Origin: Acidaminobacter sp.
GTDB lineage: Bacteria; Bacillota; Clostridia; Peptostreptococcales; Acidaminobacteraceae
DNA length: 64,000 nt
Assembly (NCBI RefSeq): GCF_030247605.1
Contig: NZ_JAOTSB010000003.1
Location: forward strand, 124,001-188,000
Direction of reading: 5' to 3'
The first letter of the stretch is position 1. Every line of letters begins with the position of its first letter. A program made the position numbers and the translations under genes. Below the pieces are notes generated by a model, which did not search any database, had not been told where the DNA came from, and saw only the letters and a list, made by a program, of their open reading frames with translations. Below are positions 1-8,422 of this stretch, one piece after another.

Positions 1-121
1 CATGGGTGTTCGCACGGATTATGACCTCGACAAACTGATCGTACTCGCCAGAAAAGTACAGGATTACGTAGGCAGAGAAGTTTCAAGCTTCATATTAAAA
101 GCTGGTAAATCCATCGTATAA
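1..121 (+). CDS. HMG-CoA lyase-like enzyme, C-terminal end only
   Basis: Only the last 39 or so codons lie in the window, so the gene is cut by its left edge. The visible tail contains MGVRTDYDLDKLI, which resembles the conserved end of hydroxymethylglutaryl-CoA lyases of the DRE-TIM metallolyase family (MGIETGxDLDKL), where the last helix of the barrel packs. Such enzymes cleave a 3-hydroxy-3-methyl or related acyl-CoA to acetyl-CoA and a keto acid. The ATG at base 2 is internal, not a start. The next gene begins 31 bases downstream on the same strand, which suggests one operon. The assignment rests on a short tail and is moderate. Confidence 0.55.
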   Translation, partial: MGVRTDYDLDKLIVLARKVQDYVGREVSSFILKAGKSIV

Positions 122-152
122 ATAAAGGACAGGTTGGAAAGGAGATCTAAAG

Positions 153-1955
153 TTGAAGAAATTGATTTCTGAGCAATTGGTAGATTATCTTGAAAGAAGA
201 GGCGTCGAGCACGTCTTCGGTCTTTGCGGCCACACGGTCATCGCAATGCTGGATCCTTTAAAGGATGCAAAACTCAAGTTTATTTCCGTCAGACATGAGC
301 AGCTCGCAGCACACGCCGCAGACGCGTATGCAAGACTTACGAAAAAAGCCAGCGTCGTTCTTTGTCACCTTGGACCTGGTCTCACAAATGCTGCGACAGG
401 CGTCGCCAATGCATCACTCGATTCCATCCCTATGGTGGTCATAGCAGGTGACGTTCCTAGCTACTACTACGGAAAGCACCCGCACCAGGAAGTCAATATG
501 CACGCTGACGGCGCTCAATACGAGATCTACAGACCGTTTGTCAAAAGAGCTTGGAGAATTGATAAACCAGAGCAATTCCCTGAAATTCTCGACAAGGCGT
601 TCAGACTTGCAGAGTCCGGCAGACCAGGCCCGGTATTGATTTCAGTGCCTATGGACATGTTTTCCAGAGAACTCGACACAAGTCATTTTGAAAGAACTTA
701 CCACGACAGCCCAGTGACGATTCGTCCGGCGCTTTCTAGAGAAGCAGCTTACGAATACGCCAAGATGCTGATCGAAGCTAAAAATCCGGTCATCCACGTG
801 GGTGGTCAGGTACTTATTTCACAAGCCAGTGAAGAACTCAAGGCACTGGTTGAATTCCTCGAAATCCCTGTTTCAAGAACACTCATGGGCCAGGGCGCAC
901 TTTCTGACCTTCATCCAATGAACGTCGGTGTTACAGGCTTCTGGGGCTGTGATTTCGTTCATGACATTACAAGAAACGCTGATGTGATCTTTGGTGTAGG
1001 TACACGTTTTGCTGAAGCAGACAGCAGCTCTTGGTATAACGACGTCACTTTCAACGCTGAAAAAACGAAGTTCATCCAGGTTGATCTCGAGCCGGCTGAA
1101 ATCGGACGAAACTATCCGGTTGCCCTTGGCGCGGTCGCTGATCCAAAACAGGCGCTGAAAGCCATTCTCGAAGCGGCAAAAGAGATAGTGCCTGAAGGCA
1201 TTCAGCGTCTGCAGCTTAAAAAAGCCATCGCTGAGAACAGAGCTGCATTCAAAGCTTCTAATGTAGAGATCTCCAATGACGGCAGATTCCCAATGACACC
1301 GCAGCGCATCCTCAAAGATGTCCGCGAAGTCTTCCCTGAAGACGGCATCATTGCTACAGATGTGGGTTGGAATAAAAATGGCGTCAGCCAGCAGTTCGAC
1401 ATTACGCAGCCGGATACGATTCTTCATCCGGGCGGACTCGCCACAATGGGCTTTGGACCGGCAGCGGTTCTGGGCGCAAAACTGGCAGCGCCAGATAAGA
1501 AAGTTATTACCCTGGTTGGTGACGGCGGCTTTGGCGCAAACCCATCTGTCCTTGCCACTGCAGTGGAGTACAACATTCCTGTTGTCTGGGTCATTATGAA
1601 CAACAATGCTTTTGGTACCATTGCCGGTCTTGAGGCTTCCCACTTCAACCACACTTTCGGCACGGTTTTCAGAAAACCGGACGGCTCCAGCTACAGTGTT
1701 AACTGGGCTGAAATCGCGGTTGGTTATGGCGTCAAGAGCAAGCGCATCAGCAGCGCGGATGAATTTAAGGCAGTCTTCAAAGAAGCCCTCGAATCCAACG
1801 AGCCATATCTGATCGACGTTCCAATGGAAAACATTCCGGTTCCTACGGATGGCATCTGGAACATCAATGACATCTATACACCAAAAGAAAATGTTTCTGA
1901 AGGTAAGCTGGTCGGCGGTCAGGCCGCGAGATCCAAGCACGTCGCAACCGAATAA
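153..1955 (+). CDS. Thiamine pyrophosphate-dependent enzyme, acetolactate synthase-like
   Basis: This 600-residue protein has the three-domain layout of the ThDP decarboxylase/carboligase family. The N-terminal PYR domain carries the cofactor-activating glutamate (E49 in VRHEQ). The central domain spans about 190-330. The C-terminal PP domain has the Mg-ThDP motif GDG at 456-458 followed by the Asn run near 483-485. Start is TTG at 153, 8 bases after AAAGGAG. The family includes acetolactate synthase, glyoxylate carboligase, oxalyl-CoA decarboxylase and sulfoacetaldehyde acetyltransferase. The sequence does not look like a close Xsc or IlvB, and no small regulatory subunit is nearby, so a catabolic 2-oxo-acid or acyl-CoA substrate is inferred. 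It lies between an HMG-CoA-lyase-like gene and a TRAP transporter. Confidence 0.75.
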   Translation: MKKLISEQLVDYLERRGVEHVFGLCGHTVIAMLDPLKDAKLKFISVRHEQLAAHAADAYARLTKKASVVLCHLGPGLTNAATGVANASLDSIPMVVIAGDVPSYYYGKHPHQEVNMHADGAQYEIYRPFVKRAWRIDKPEQFPEILDKAFRLAESGRPGPVLISVPMDMFSRELDTSHFERTYHDSPVTIRPALSREAAYEYAKMLIEAKNPVIHVGGQVLISQASEELKALVEFLEIPVSRTLMGQGALSDLHPMNVGVTGFWGCDFVHDITRNADVIFGVGTRFAEADSSSWYNDVTFNAEKTKFIQVDLEPAEIGRNYPVALGAVADPKQALKAILEAAKEIVPEGIQRLQLKKAIAENRAAFKASNVEISNDGRFPMTPQRILKDVREVFPEDGIIATDVGWNKNGVSQQFDITQPDTILHPGGLATMGFGPAAVLGAKLAAPDKKVITLVGDGGFGANPSVLATAVEYNIPVVWVIMNNNAFGTIAGLEASHFNHTFGTVFRKPDGSSYSVNWAEIAVGYGVKSKRISSADEFKAVFKEALESNEPYLIDVPMENIPVPTDGIWNINDIYTPKENVSEGKLVGGQAARSKHVATE

Positions 1956-1989
1956 TACTGCGTTTTTCTGTAAGACCATATAAAATTAG

Positions 1990-2065
1990 GGGCGGGCAAC
2001 AATCCCCGGCCCGCCCTGCCTTCTTACTTTAAGTCTGTTACTGCCTGCCGGATTTGCGAATCCGG
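1990..2065 (+). other. Two intercistronic stem-loops before the TRAP genes
   Basis: An 8-bp G+C-rich stem (GGGCGGGC at 1990-1997 with its complement at 2009-2016) has only a weak pyrimidine tail. A second hairpin has a 7-bp stem CCGGATT with a TGCG loop at 2048-2065, ending about 23 bases before dctQ. Without a clear T tract these could be a leaky terminator or an mRNA-processing site that separates expression of the TPP enzyme and the transporter. Confidence 0.4.
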
Positions 2066-2087
2066 ACACTCAAAATGAGGTGAAAAA

Positions 2088-2573
2088 ATGCGTATTATTA
2101 AATGGTTAAATGCGCACTTCGAAGAAGCTTTGCTGACAATTTTCCTGATCATCATGGTTCTGGTTATGGGTTACCAAGTCGCAATGCGCTATCTCTTCAA
2201 CAATTCCCTGCCATGGTCGGAGGAATTGACGCGTTACTTATTTGTTTGGTCCGCTTTTCTTAGTATTGGATACTGCATCAAGCATCACAGCTCGATCAAA
2301 ATTGATCAGATCCTTCACTTGCTTCCGCCAGTAGTTCAAAAAGTTATTCTCCTGCTTACTAAAATTGTTAGTTTGGGATTCTTTGCTTATGTCCTCCGTT
2401 ATTCCTTCAATGTTGTTCAGTCAACTATCAGCAGTGGACAGTTGACCCCGGCATTACAGCTGCCAATGTATATCGTTCACTATGCGGCGGTCGTTGGTTT
2501 TGGCTTGGCTGTCTACAGAATTCTTGAAAGTTTTGTCATTGTAGCAGCAAAAAACGTTGAGGAAGAAATTTGA
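2088..2573 (+). CDS. dctQ: TRAP transporter small membrane subunit (DctQ family)
   Basis: The 161-residue protein has four hydrophobic segments and the DctQ signature region around RYLFNNSLPWSEELTRYLFVWSAFL at residues 31-55. DctQ subunits join the large DctM channel subunit in the cytoplasmic membrane and stabilise the complex that accepts substrate from the solute-binding protein. A GAGGTG site lies 5-10 bases before the ATG. It is followed 32 bases later by dctM and then by dctP, which is the common order. The substrate cannot be read from this subunit. Confidence 0.9.
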   Translation: MRIIKWLNAHFEEALLTIFLIIMVLVMGYQVAMRYLFNNSLPWSEELTRYLFVWSAFLSIGYCIKHHSSIKIDQILHLLPPVVQKVILLLTKIVSLGFFAYVLRYSFNVVQSTISSGQLTPALQLPMYIVHYAAVVGFGLAVYRILESFVIVAAKNVEEEI

Positions 2574-2605
2574 ACACATTGAAGAATTAATAAGGAGGGA
2601 TTCGA

Positions 2606-3895
2606 TTGTCACCAGTAGCATTGTTTTTATTCTTTATGGTAGCGGTTCTATTGGCTCTGCCAATTTCAACTACATTAGGCCTTACCGCAATTTTACCCAA
2701 ACTGCTTGATTCAACTTTTCCTGCATCGCCTGAAATGGTCATCCGTGCCATGTTGGCAGGTGTTGACAGTTTCCCGATTCTCGCAGTACCTATGTTTATC
2801 CTTTCAGGGATCATCATGGCAAGAGGCGGGATCTCCAAGAAGCTGTTCAACGTGTTTACTTATTTCATAGGCAACAAAACCGCTGGACTTCCAATGGCGG
2901 TTGTCATGACCTGTTTGTTCTACGGCGCAATTTCCGGTTCGGGCCCAGCGACAGCGGCTGCGGTCGGTTCCATGACCATTCCGCTCCTCGTCAACCTGGG
3001 CTATGATAAAGTCTTTTCAACGGCGCTCGTCGCGGTTGCTGGCGGTCTCGGCGTTATCATTCCACCAAGCATTCCTTTTATCTTCTATGGTATGGCTTCC
3101 GGTGCATCTGTCGGTGCGCTCTTTATCGCCGGTGTACTTCCGGGTCTGTTGATTGGTGCCTGCTTGATGGGTTACGCTTATTATTACTGTAAGAAAAAAG
3201 GCGAAGACAAAGTTAAAATCATGGAAAACTACAATGCTTTGAGATCTCAAGGTTTTGTCACAGTCTTTAAGGAAAGCTTCTGGGCGCTGCTCGCTCCAAT
3301 CATCATCCTGGGTTCCATCTATTCAGGTGTTGCATCTCCTACAGAAGCTGCGGTCATCTCCGTTTATTACGCTTTCTTCGTCAGTTTGTTTATCTACAAA
3401 TCACTGAAGTTCAATCAAATCATTAAGATCTTCGTTGAAGGTGTTGCAACCTATGCGCCTATTCTCTTCATCATCGCCGCAGCCCTTGGTTTTGCCCGCG
3501 TTCTGACGCTGATGCAAGTGCCTCAGGCGATCGCAATGGCAATTACGGCTACCTTCACTTCCAAAGTTGCAGTTCTGGTTATCATCAACGTCTTCCTGCT
3601 CCTGGTCGGTATGGTTATGGATACCACGCCTGCCATCCTGATTTTGACACCGATTTTGCTGCCGATTGTCACTGCATTTGGCGTCGATCCAGTTCACTTT
3701 GGCGTCATCATGGTCGTCAACCTCGCGATTGGTTTCGTTACACCGCCTATTGGCATTAACCTCTTCGTCACCAGTTCCTTTACAGGGGTACCGGTCGCAG
3801 ACATCGCAAAACAGGCAATGCCGTTCATATTCATGTTTATTGTCGCTCTGATTTTCATCACGTTTGTGCCTGCAATTTCTCTCGCGCTTCTCTAA
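2606..3895 (+). CDS. dctM: TRAP transporter large permease subunit (DctM family)
   Basis: A 429-residue polytopic protein with about 12 hydrophobic segments, typical of the DctM subunit that carries sodium-coupled import of organic anions. The conserved GSGPATAAAVGSM region near 110-125 and PPSIPFIFYG near 150 are characteristic of the family. Translation starts at TTG 2606 after AAGGAGGG; there is no better in-frame ATG. Together with dctQ and dctP it forms a complete TRAP system. Being between a TPP enzyme and an acylating aldehyde dehydrogenase, it probably imports a small carboxylate or sulfonate used by this island; that is inference. Confidence 0.9.
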   Translation: MSPVALFLFFMVAVLLALPISTTLGLTAILPKLLDSTFPASPEMVIRAMLAGVDSFPILAVPMFILSGIIMARGGISKKLFNVFTYFIGNKTAGLPMAVVMTCLFYGAISGSGPATAAAVGSMTIPLLVNLGYDKVFSTALVAVAGGLGVIIPPSIPFIFYGMASGASVGALFIAGVLPGLLIGACLMGYAYYYCKKKGEDKVKIMENYNALRSQGFVTVFKESFWALLAPIIILGSIYSGVASPTEAAVISVYYAFFVSLFIYKSLKFNQIIKIFVEGVATYAPILFIIAAALGFARVLTLMQVPQAIAMAITATFTSKVAVLVIINVFLLLVGMVMDTTPAILILTPILLPIVTAFGVDPVHFGVIMVVNLAIGFVTPPIGINLFVTSSFTGVPVADIAKQAMPFIFMFIVALIFITFVPAISLALL

Positions 3896-3929
3896 TAACT
3901 AAAGCAATAAGTTGTTGATGTGGTACACC

Positions 3930-3955
3930 GCTCTTCGGAAATAAATCTGAAGAGC
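3930..3955 (+). other. Stem-loop between dctM and dctP
   Basis: A 10-bp stem (GCTCTTCGGA, including one G-T pair) closes a short A-rich loop in the 109-base gap before dctP. No T tract follows, so it is not a standard terminator. A hairpin here often marks mRNA processing that lets the binding-protein message outlive the membrane-subunit message; that role is inferred. Confidence 0.45.
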
Positions 3956-4004
3956 TGATGTATAGAGAAAAGAGACAAAAAAAAAGAAAGGTTGGGGAAA
4001 AAAC

Positions 4005-5054
4005 ATGAAGAAGTTAGTCAGCATTTTACTTGTCCTCGCAATGGTCTTTTCGCTCGCAGCATGCGGCGGAACAACGGAGCCTGCAGCACCTGCGGAGCAA
4101 CCGGCAACTGAGACACCGGCAGCAGAAATGGAGAGCTACTCCTGGTCTGTTGGTATTGACAGCCCTGAAGACACAGTCACTTTCATCTATGCTAAAGCCT
4201 TCTCTGACAAACTTGCTGAGCTTTCCGGCGGCAAAATCGCACTGCAAGTCTTCCCTAACGGCCAGCTTGGCTCTGACCGTGAAGTCGCAGAGAGCGTTCA
4301 GCTTGGCGACGTTCAATTCGTAATTCAAACTACAGCTCCAATGGTTAACTTCGTTCCGGAACTCGCAGTATTCGACATGGCGAACGTTTTCGCCAATACT
4401 GAAGTCGCTCGTAAAGTTCTCGACGGCCCATTTGTCGACAAACTTGACGAAGCTTACGCAAAAGCTGGCTACAAGCTCCTCGGCTTTGCTGACCAAGGCT
4501 TCAGAACAATGTCTTCCAACAAGAAGATTGAAAGCTTTGCTGATTTCAAAGGCATAAAAATCAGAACTATGGAGAACCCGAACCACCTCGCTTACTGGCA
4601 GTCTCTCGGTGCTAACCCTACGCCTATGGCCTTCTCTGAAGTTTACATTGGTCTCCAGCAGGGCACAATTGACGCTCAAGAAAACCCTTATGAGACAATC
4701 GTTTCCGCTAAGCTCTTCGAGCAACAAGATTATATTATCAACACAAACCACATGTTCCACGCTATTCAGCTCGTCACTAACAAAGCATACTTTGAAAGCC
4801 TTCCTGCAGAAGTTCAAGCGATTATAGAGCAAGCCGTCGCTGAGGCAAGTGCCTATGCCCGTGAGCAAGCAGATGCTCGTGTTGCAGACAGAGTCAAGAT
4901 CATTACTGACAGCGGCACACAAATCGTTGAGCTTTCAGACGAAGTAAAAGCTGAAATGGCAGCTGCAGCAGCAACTGTATATCCTTCTATCGCTGAAAAG
5001 ATCGGTCAAGACCTCGTTGATGGCATCATTCAGGCTGCAGAAGAAGCGAAGTAA
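4005..5054 (+). CDS. dctP: TRAP transporter solute-binding lipoprotein (DctP family)
   Basis: The 349-residue precursor begins with a lysine pair, a hydrophobic stretch and a lipobox (SLAAC) with the acylated cysteine at residue 20, then a low-complexity Ala/Pro/Glu/Thr linker before the mature domain. The TRAP P-subunit hallmark is present: the arginine in IRTMENP binds the substrate carboxylate, followed by GLQQGTIDAQENP. As in Gram-positive bacteria generally, the protein would be anchored to the outer face of the membrane. It is preceded by a strong GGTTGGGG site and followed by a good terminator, so the TRAP operon ends here. Confidence 0.93.
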   Translation: MKKLVSILLVLAMVFSLAACGGTTEPAAPAEQPATETPAAEMESYSWSVGIDSPEDTVTFIYAKAFSDKLAELSGGKIALQVFPNGQLGSDREVAESVQLGDVQFVIQTTAPMVNFVPELAVFDMANVFANTEVARKVLDGPFVDKLDEAYAKAGYKLLGFADQGFRTMSSNKKIESFADFKGIKIRTMENPNHLAYWQSLGANPTPMAFSEVYIGLQQGTIDAQENPYETIVSAKLFEQQDYIINTNHMFHAIQLVTNKAYFESLPAEVQAIIEQAVAEASAYAREQADARVADRVKIITDSGTQIVELSDEVKAEMAAAAATVYPSIAEKIGQDLVDGIIQAAEEAK

Positions 5055-5110
5055 TCTTCGTACTGAGATTTCAAACCAGGTCTATTGAACTTTAGGCCGT
5101 GTAACATCAG

Positions 5111-5146
5111 TCCGGTGGAACGCCACGGCGCTTCCACCGGATTTTT
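5111..5146 (+). terminator. Rho-independent terminator after dctP
   Basis: A perfect 10-bp stem (TCCGGTGGAA at 5111-5120 with its complement at 5132-5141) is followed by TTTTT. It ends the TRAP operon; the MFS gene starts 36 bases later. Confidence 0.9.
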
Positions 5147-5182
5147 CAAAAATATACAGGCGTAAGGAAGAGGTTATCAGCT

Positions 5183-6370
5183 ATGTCGGACTCAACTCAG
5201 AAAATTGAAGGCAGGCAGTCTGTATTGCTCTTTTGCCTTATGACAGGCGCCTTCTGGTTTTCACAATACGCCTATATGCCTCAGTTAACCAAATATGCCA
5301 GTCAGATTGGTGCGTCTATGCAGACCATCGGCCTGATCTCAGGGGCATATGGATTTAGCCAGGTACTGCTAAGGGTGCCGCTCGGTCTTTATTCAGACTA
5401 TCTGGGCAGGCGAAAGATCTTTGTCCTGATCGGAATCACCATGACGGTATTAAGCCCCTTGATCGTCCTTCTGGCGCCACATCCAAACTTTTTAATAGCA
5501 GCCAGGTTTTTCACAGGCGTCGCTGCCGCGACCTGGGTGAATATCACAGTGATGTTCTCGGAGTACTTCAAGAATTCCGAATCGACTAAAGCTATTGGCA
5601 TTATCAATTCGACTAATCGACTTGGGCAATTATCCGCTTTTATTATTGGCGGTATAGTCGTCGCAGCCTTTGAGGTAAGAGCAGCTTTTGTCCTGAGCGC
5701 TGTCATGGGTACAATTGCCTTGGTGGCGGGCTTCAGGATCAAGGAAACCGGCTCAAAAAGCAAAGCAAAAAAAACATTTAACTTGAAAGACATTTTTCTT
5801 TTGTATAAGAATCGCAGACTCGTTTCGGTCTCTTTGTTGGGGTTGTTGTCTCAGCTGATCACCTTCTCTACGGTTTTCAGTTTCACGCCGCTGCTCGCGA
5901 CCGAGCTGGGTGCTGAGAGCTTTCATCTGAATCTGTACAATATTTTGTTCATTCTCCCCCAAATTTTCTTCGCGACGCTCTCTGGGACTGTCATCCGAGA
6001 TCGATTTGGAGAAAAGGCGACTTTGACTGCCGGATTTGCACTGGTCACTTTAAGTTGTATAATGATTCCGTTTCTAAATCATTATGTTCAGTTGTTCCCG
6101 ATCATGCTGCTCAGCGGCATAGGAACATCGATGTCATTTCCGCTTCTGATGGGCATTGCGATCAAGGATGTTGATATCGCATATAAATCGAGTGCAATGG
6201 GATTTTATCAGTCTGTGTATGCGGTTGGCATGACCATCGGCCCAATCCTTATTGGCATGGTGAGTGGTCATTTTGGACTGAATGCCGGTTTTATGACGGT
6301 TGCCGGTATTGGCCTTTTGGCACTGGCTGCGGTTCATTTACCTGCGGCAGGAATAGAAGGCAAACATTAG
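5183..6370 (+). CDS. Major facilitator superfamily transporter
   Basis: A 395-residue membrane protein with about 12 predicted segments. The MFS loop 2-3 signature is visible as GLYSDYLGRRKIF at roughly 70-82, with a related pattern at the second half-repeat (RDRFGEKATLTAGFA). It starts with ATG after a GGAAGAGG site. Its position between the TRAP operon and the IclR gene suggests a second carrier for the same pathway, or export of a product; the substrate is not evident. Two near-matches to the dispersed word GACCATCGGCA fall inside this gene at 5323 and 6232, both encoding Thr-Ile-Gly. Confidence 0.85.
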   Translation: MSDSTQKIEGRQSVLLFCLMTGAFWFSQYAYMPQLTKYASQIGASMQTIGLISGAYGFSQVLLRVPLGLYSDYLGRRKIFVLIGITMTVLSPLIVLLAPHPNFLIAARFFTGVAAATWVNITVMFSEYFKNSESTKAIGIINSTNRLGQLSAFIIGGIVVAAFEVRAAFVLSAVMGTIALVAGFRIKETGSKSKAKKTFNLKDIFLLYKNRRLVSVSLLGLLSQLITFSTVFSFTPLLATELGAESFHLNLYNILFILPQIFFATLSGTVIRDRFGEKATLTAGFALVTLSCIMIPFLNHYVQLFPIMLLSGIGTSMSFPLLMGIAIKDVDIAYKSSAMGFYQSVYAVGMTIGPILIGMVSGHFGLNAGFMTVAGIGLLALAAVHLPAAGIEGKH

Positions 6371-6407
6371 ACGATTTGCATCCAAGCGATACTTTGACAT
6401 AGCGTTC

Positions 6408-6510
6408 TATTACTATGGTGTTTAAGCAGTCAAAATTGAAATTGGTTAAAGTACTTCAAAATCATCATTTTGACGAGAAAGAATTCAGCCATTTAAACAC
6501 CGGAGTAATA
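6408..6510. promoter_or_regulatory. Nested inverted repeats upstream of the IclR gene
   Basis: Outer arms of 18 bases at 6408-6425 and 6493-6510 match at 16 of 18 positions (left arm reads TATTACTATGGTGTTTAA). Inside them is a perfect 8-bp pair, GTCAAAAT at 6429-6436 with its complement at 6467-6474. The pair lies in the 199-base gap before the IclR gene. It could be a pair of operator half-sites for IclR autoregulation, a looping site, or a large RNA cruciform ending the MFS transcript. The missing T tract favours DNA binding. Confidence 0.5.
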
Positions 6511-6569
6511 ACATCCAGGTAAACGCGTTACTTATAAATGGAAGCATGACAATTCGAGGGAGAATTCAT

Positions 6570-7367
6570 ATGTCAGAAGTAAAAAATGTCAAAGGTGAAA
6601 CCACAGTGCGAACCTTATCAAGAGCGTTGTCGATTCTAATGACGTTCACATGGGATGATCGCGAGCTTTCCCTGACTCAAATTTCGGAAAAAATCGGACT
6701 GGCAAAGTCGACAACATTAAGATTGCTTGGCGCTTTGGAGTCTGAAGGCTTTATAGAAAAGAATTTGAGAACAAATCATTACAAGCTGGGGCATAATCTG
6801 TACTATCTGGGACTGATCGCTAAGGACAGTCTCGACATTAGGACGGTGAGCCGCCCGTTTATGGAAAATATTACACAGCTCACTAAAGAGACGACCAATC
6901 TCTATTTGTTGGACCACTATGACAGGATCTGTTTTGACCAGGTCGAAAGTCCGCTGGCTATTAAGCGAACGGTTCGTATAGGCGAGCGCTATCCAATTTG
7001 GGCAGGGGCTACGGGCAAATCGATACTGGCTTTTATGGACCGGGACATCTGGGACAACATGAAAGGCCGTTTGGAGAGAATTACAGAATACACTATTGCA
7101 GATCCGGATGAGTTTATTCAAGAGCTGGATAAAATCAGATCTATAGGCTATGCGGTGAGTGTAGCTGAGAAGGATTACGAGGTTGGATGCGTTGCTGCAC
7201 CAATTTATGACGCTTCTCAAAAGGTCATAGGCTGCATTTCCATTTCAGGGCCTAAGTTCAGATTTCCCGCTGATACGGATTACTTCGCGAAACTGGTTCT
7301 GGATGCGTCTCTCCAAATCTCAAGGCAGTTGGGGTATTATTCAAAGAATCTGATGTACGCAGAGTGA
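6570..7367 (+). CDS. IclR-family transcriptional regulator
   Basis: The 265-residue protein has an N-terminal winged helix (TVRTLSRALSIL through KSTTLRLLGALESEGFI) and the IclR effector-binding domain from about residue 85, with the family pattern IWAGATGKSILAF and a C-terminal GCISISGP. The start is set at ATG 6570 because AGGGAG sits 6 bases before it; the upstream ATG at 6546 has no ribosome site. IclR proteins usually sense a pathway intermediate and control an adjacent catabolic operon. The nested inverted repeats just upstream are its likely site. Flanking genes point to control of the TRAP/TPP/aldehyde dehydrogenase island. Confidence 0.88.
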   Translation: MSEVKNVKGETTVRTLSRALSILMTFTWDDRELSLTQISEKIGLAKSTTLRLLGALESEGFIEKNLRTNHYKLGHNLYYLGLIAKDSLDIRTVSRPFMENITQLTKETTNLYLLDHYDRICFDQVESPLAIKRTVRIGERYPIWAGATGKSILAFMDRDIWDNMKGRLERITEYTIADPDEFIQELDKIRSIGYAVSVAEKDYEVGCVAAPIYDASQKVIGCISISGPKFRFPADTDYFAKLVLDASLQISRQLGYYSKNLMYAE

Positions 7368-7439
7368 AGCTGCTCACATGAGCCGCTCTGGGTGTATTTA
7401 GTTAATTAAGAGAATCAGCCATGAAAAGGAGAATGCAAC

Positions 7440-8333
7440 ATGATGAAATGCATTGACGGCAGATACAGATTGACTGGTCTGCTAGGGTATCCGCTTAAGA
7501 GCAGCCGTTCACCTCGTATGCACAATATTTCCTTCTCGGCACTTGGGCTTGAATATGCCTACCTTGCCTTTGAAATTGAGGATGGTCACCTTCCGGAAGC
7601 GCTGGACGCCATGAAGGCCTTGCATGCGCAAGGCTTCAACGTGACAATGCCCCATAAGCAAAAGGTGCTTCAGTACCTGGATGAAGTGGACCCGGCCGCA
7701 AGAATGATTGGCGCGGTCAACACAGTGTTTAACGACAATGGCAGACTGGTCGGCTACAATACAGACGGCAAGGGCTTCGTCAAAGGCCTTGGCGAGGAAG
7801 GCTTTGACCTTAGCGGCAAGCGTGTCGTTCTCGTTGGTGCAGGCGGCGCAGGCAGAGCGGTTGGCGTTCAGGTAGCCCTTTCCGGCATCACGGATATGAC
7901 GGTTTTCGATGTTGAAGCAGAGAAAGTTGACGAGCTCCTTGAGACTATTCATGAAAACATCAAGTCCGTCAATGCCCGCGGTGAAGTCTATTCCGAAGCA
8001 GCGGTGATCGAGGCTGTTAAGACTGCTGATATCCTGATTGACTGTACCCCGCTTGGAATGGATAAGGTCGTTACAAATGCGGAAGGCAAAGAGGAAAACC
8101 TGATTGAAAAGTCAACGGTAAATGCGCCGGAAGCTTTCAGACCTGACTTATTCGTCGCTCACATTGTGTACATTCCCCTTGAGACGAAGTTGATTAAAAT
8201 GGCAAAAGCAGCGGGCTGCAAAACTATGAACGGAATCCCAATGATGATCTGGCAGGGTGCTGAAGCCTTTGAAATCTGGACCGGTCAGCAAATGCCTGTA
8301 GATGTCGTCAAGAAGGACCTGTTTGGCGAGTAA
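7440..8333 (+). CDS. Shikimate/quinate dehydrogenase family protein
   Basis: A 297-residue protein with the two-domain AroE fold. The N-terminal substrate domain has the catalytic lysine in NVTMPHKQKV and the SRSPRMHN serine pair that binds shikimate hydroxyls. The nucleotide domain has VLVGAGGAGRAVG and the conserved NTDGKGF. It lies in a catabolic cluster with an IclR regulator and a CoA-dependent aldehyde dehydrogenase, not with other aromatic amino acid genes, so a YdiB- or quinate-type catabolic role, or a related hydroxy acid substrate, is more likely than housekeeping AroE. AAAGGAG precedes the double ATG; the first is used here. Confidence 0.8.
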   Translation: MMKCIDGRYRLTGLLGYPLKSSRSPRMHNISFSALGLEYAYLAFEIEDGHLPEALDAMKALHAQGFNVTMPHKQKVLQYLDEVDPAARMIGAVNTVFNDNGRLVGYNTDGKGFVKGLGEEGFDLSGKRVVLVGAGGAGRAVGVQVALSGITDMTVFDVEAEKVDELLETIHENIKSVNARGEVYSEAAVIEAVKTADILIDCTPLGMDKVVTNAEGKEENLIEKSTVNAPEAFRPDLFVAHIVYIPLETKLIKMAKAAGCKTMNGIPMMIWQGAEAFEIWTGQQMPVDVVKKDLFGE

Positions 8334-8422
8334 TGGCATAAAGTGTTATAGGCTTGTTAATTGAATTGTTGTCAAGGAACCACTATATAATGACCAAGAG
8401 TATTCTGAGGAGGAAAAAAAGA

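Noticed and set aside
153..1955. Sulfoacetaldehyde acetyltransferase (Xsc)
   Set aside because: The N-terminal sequence lacks the Xsc pattern as I recall it and no phosphate acetyltransferase is adjacent, so only the broader TPP family is claimed.
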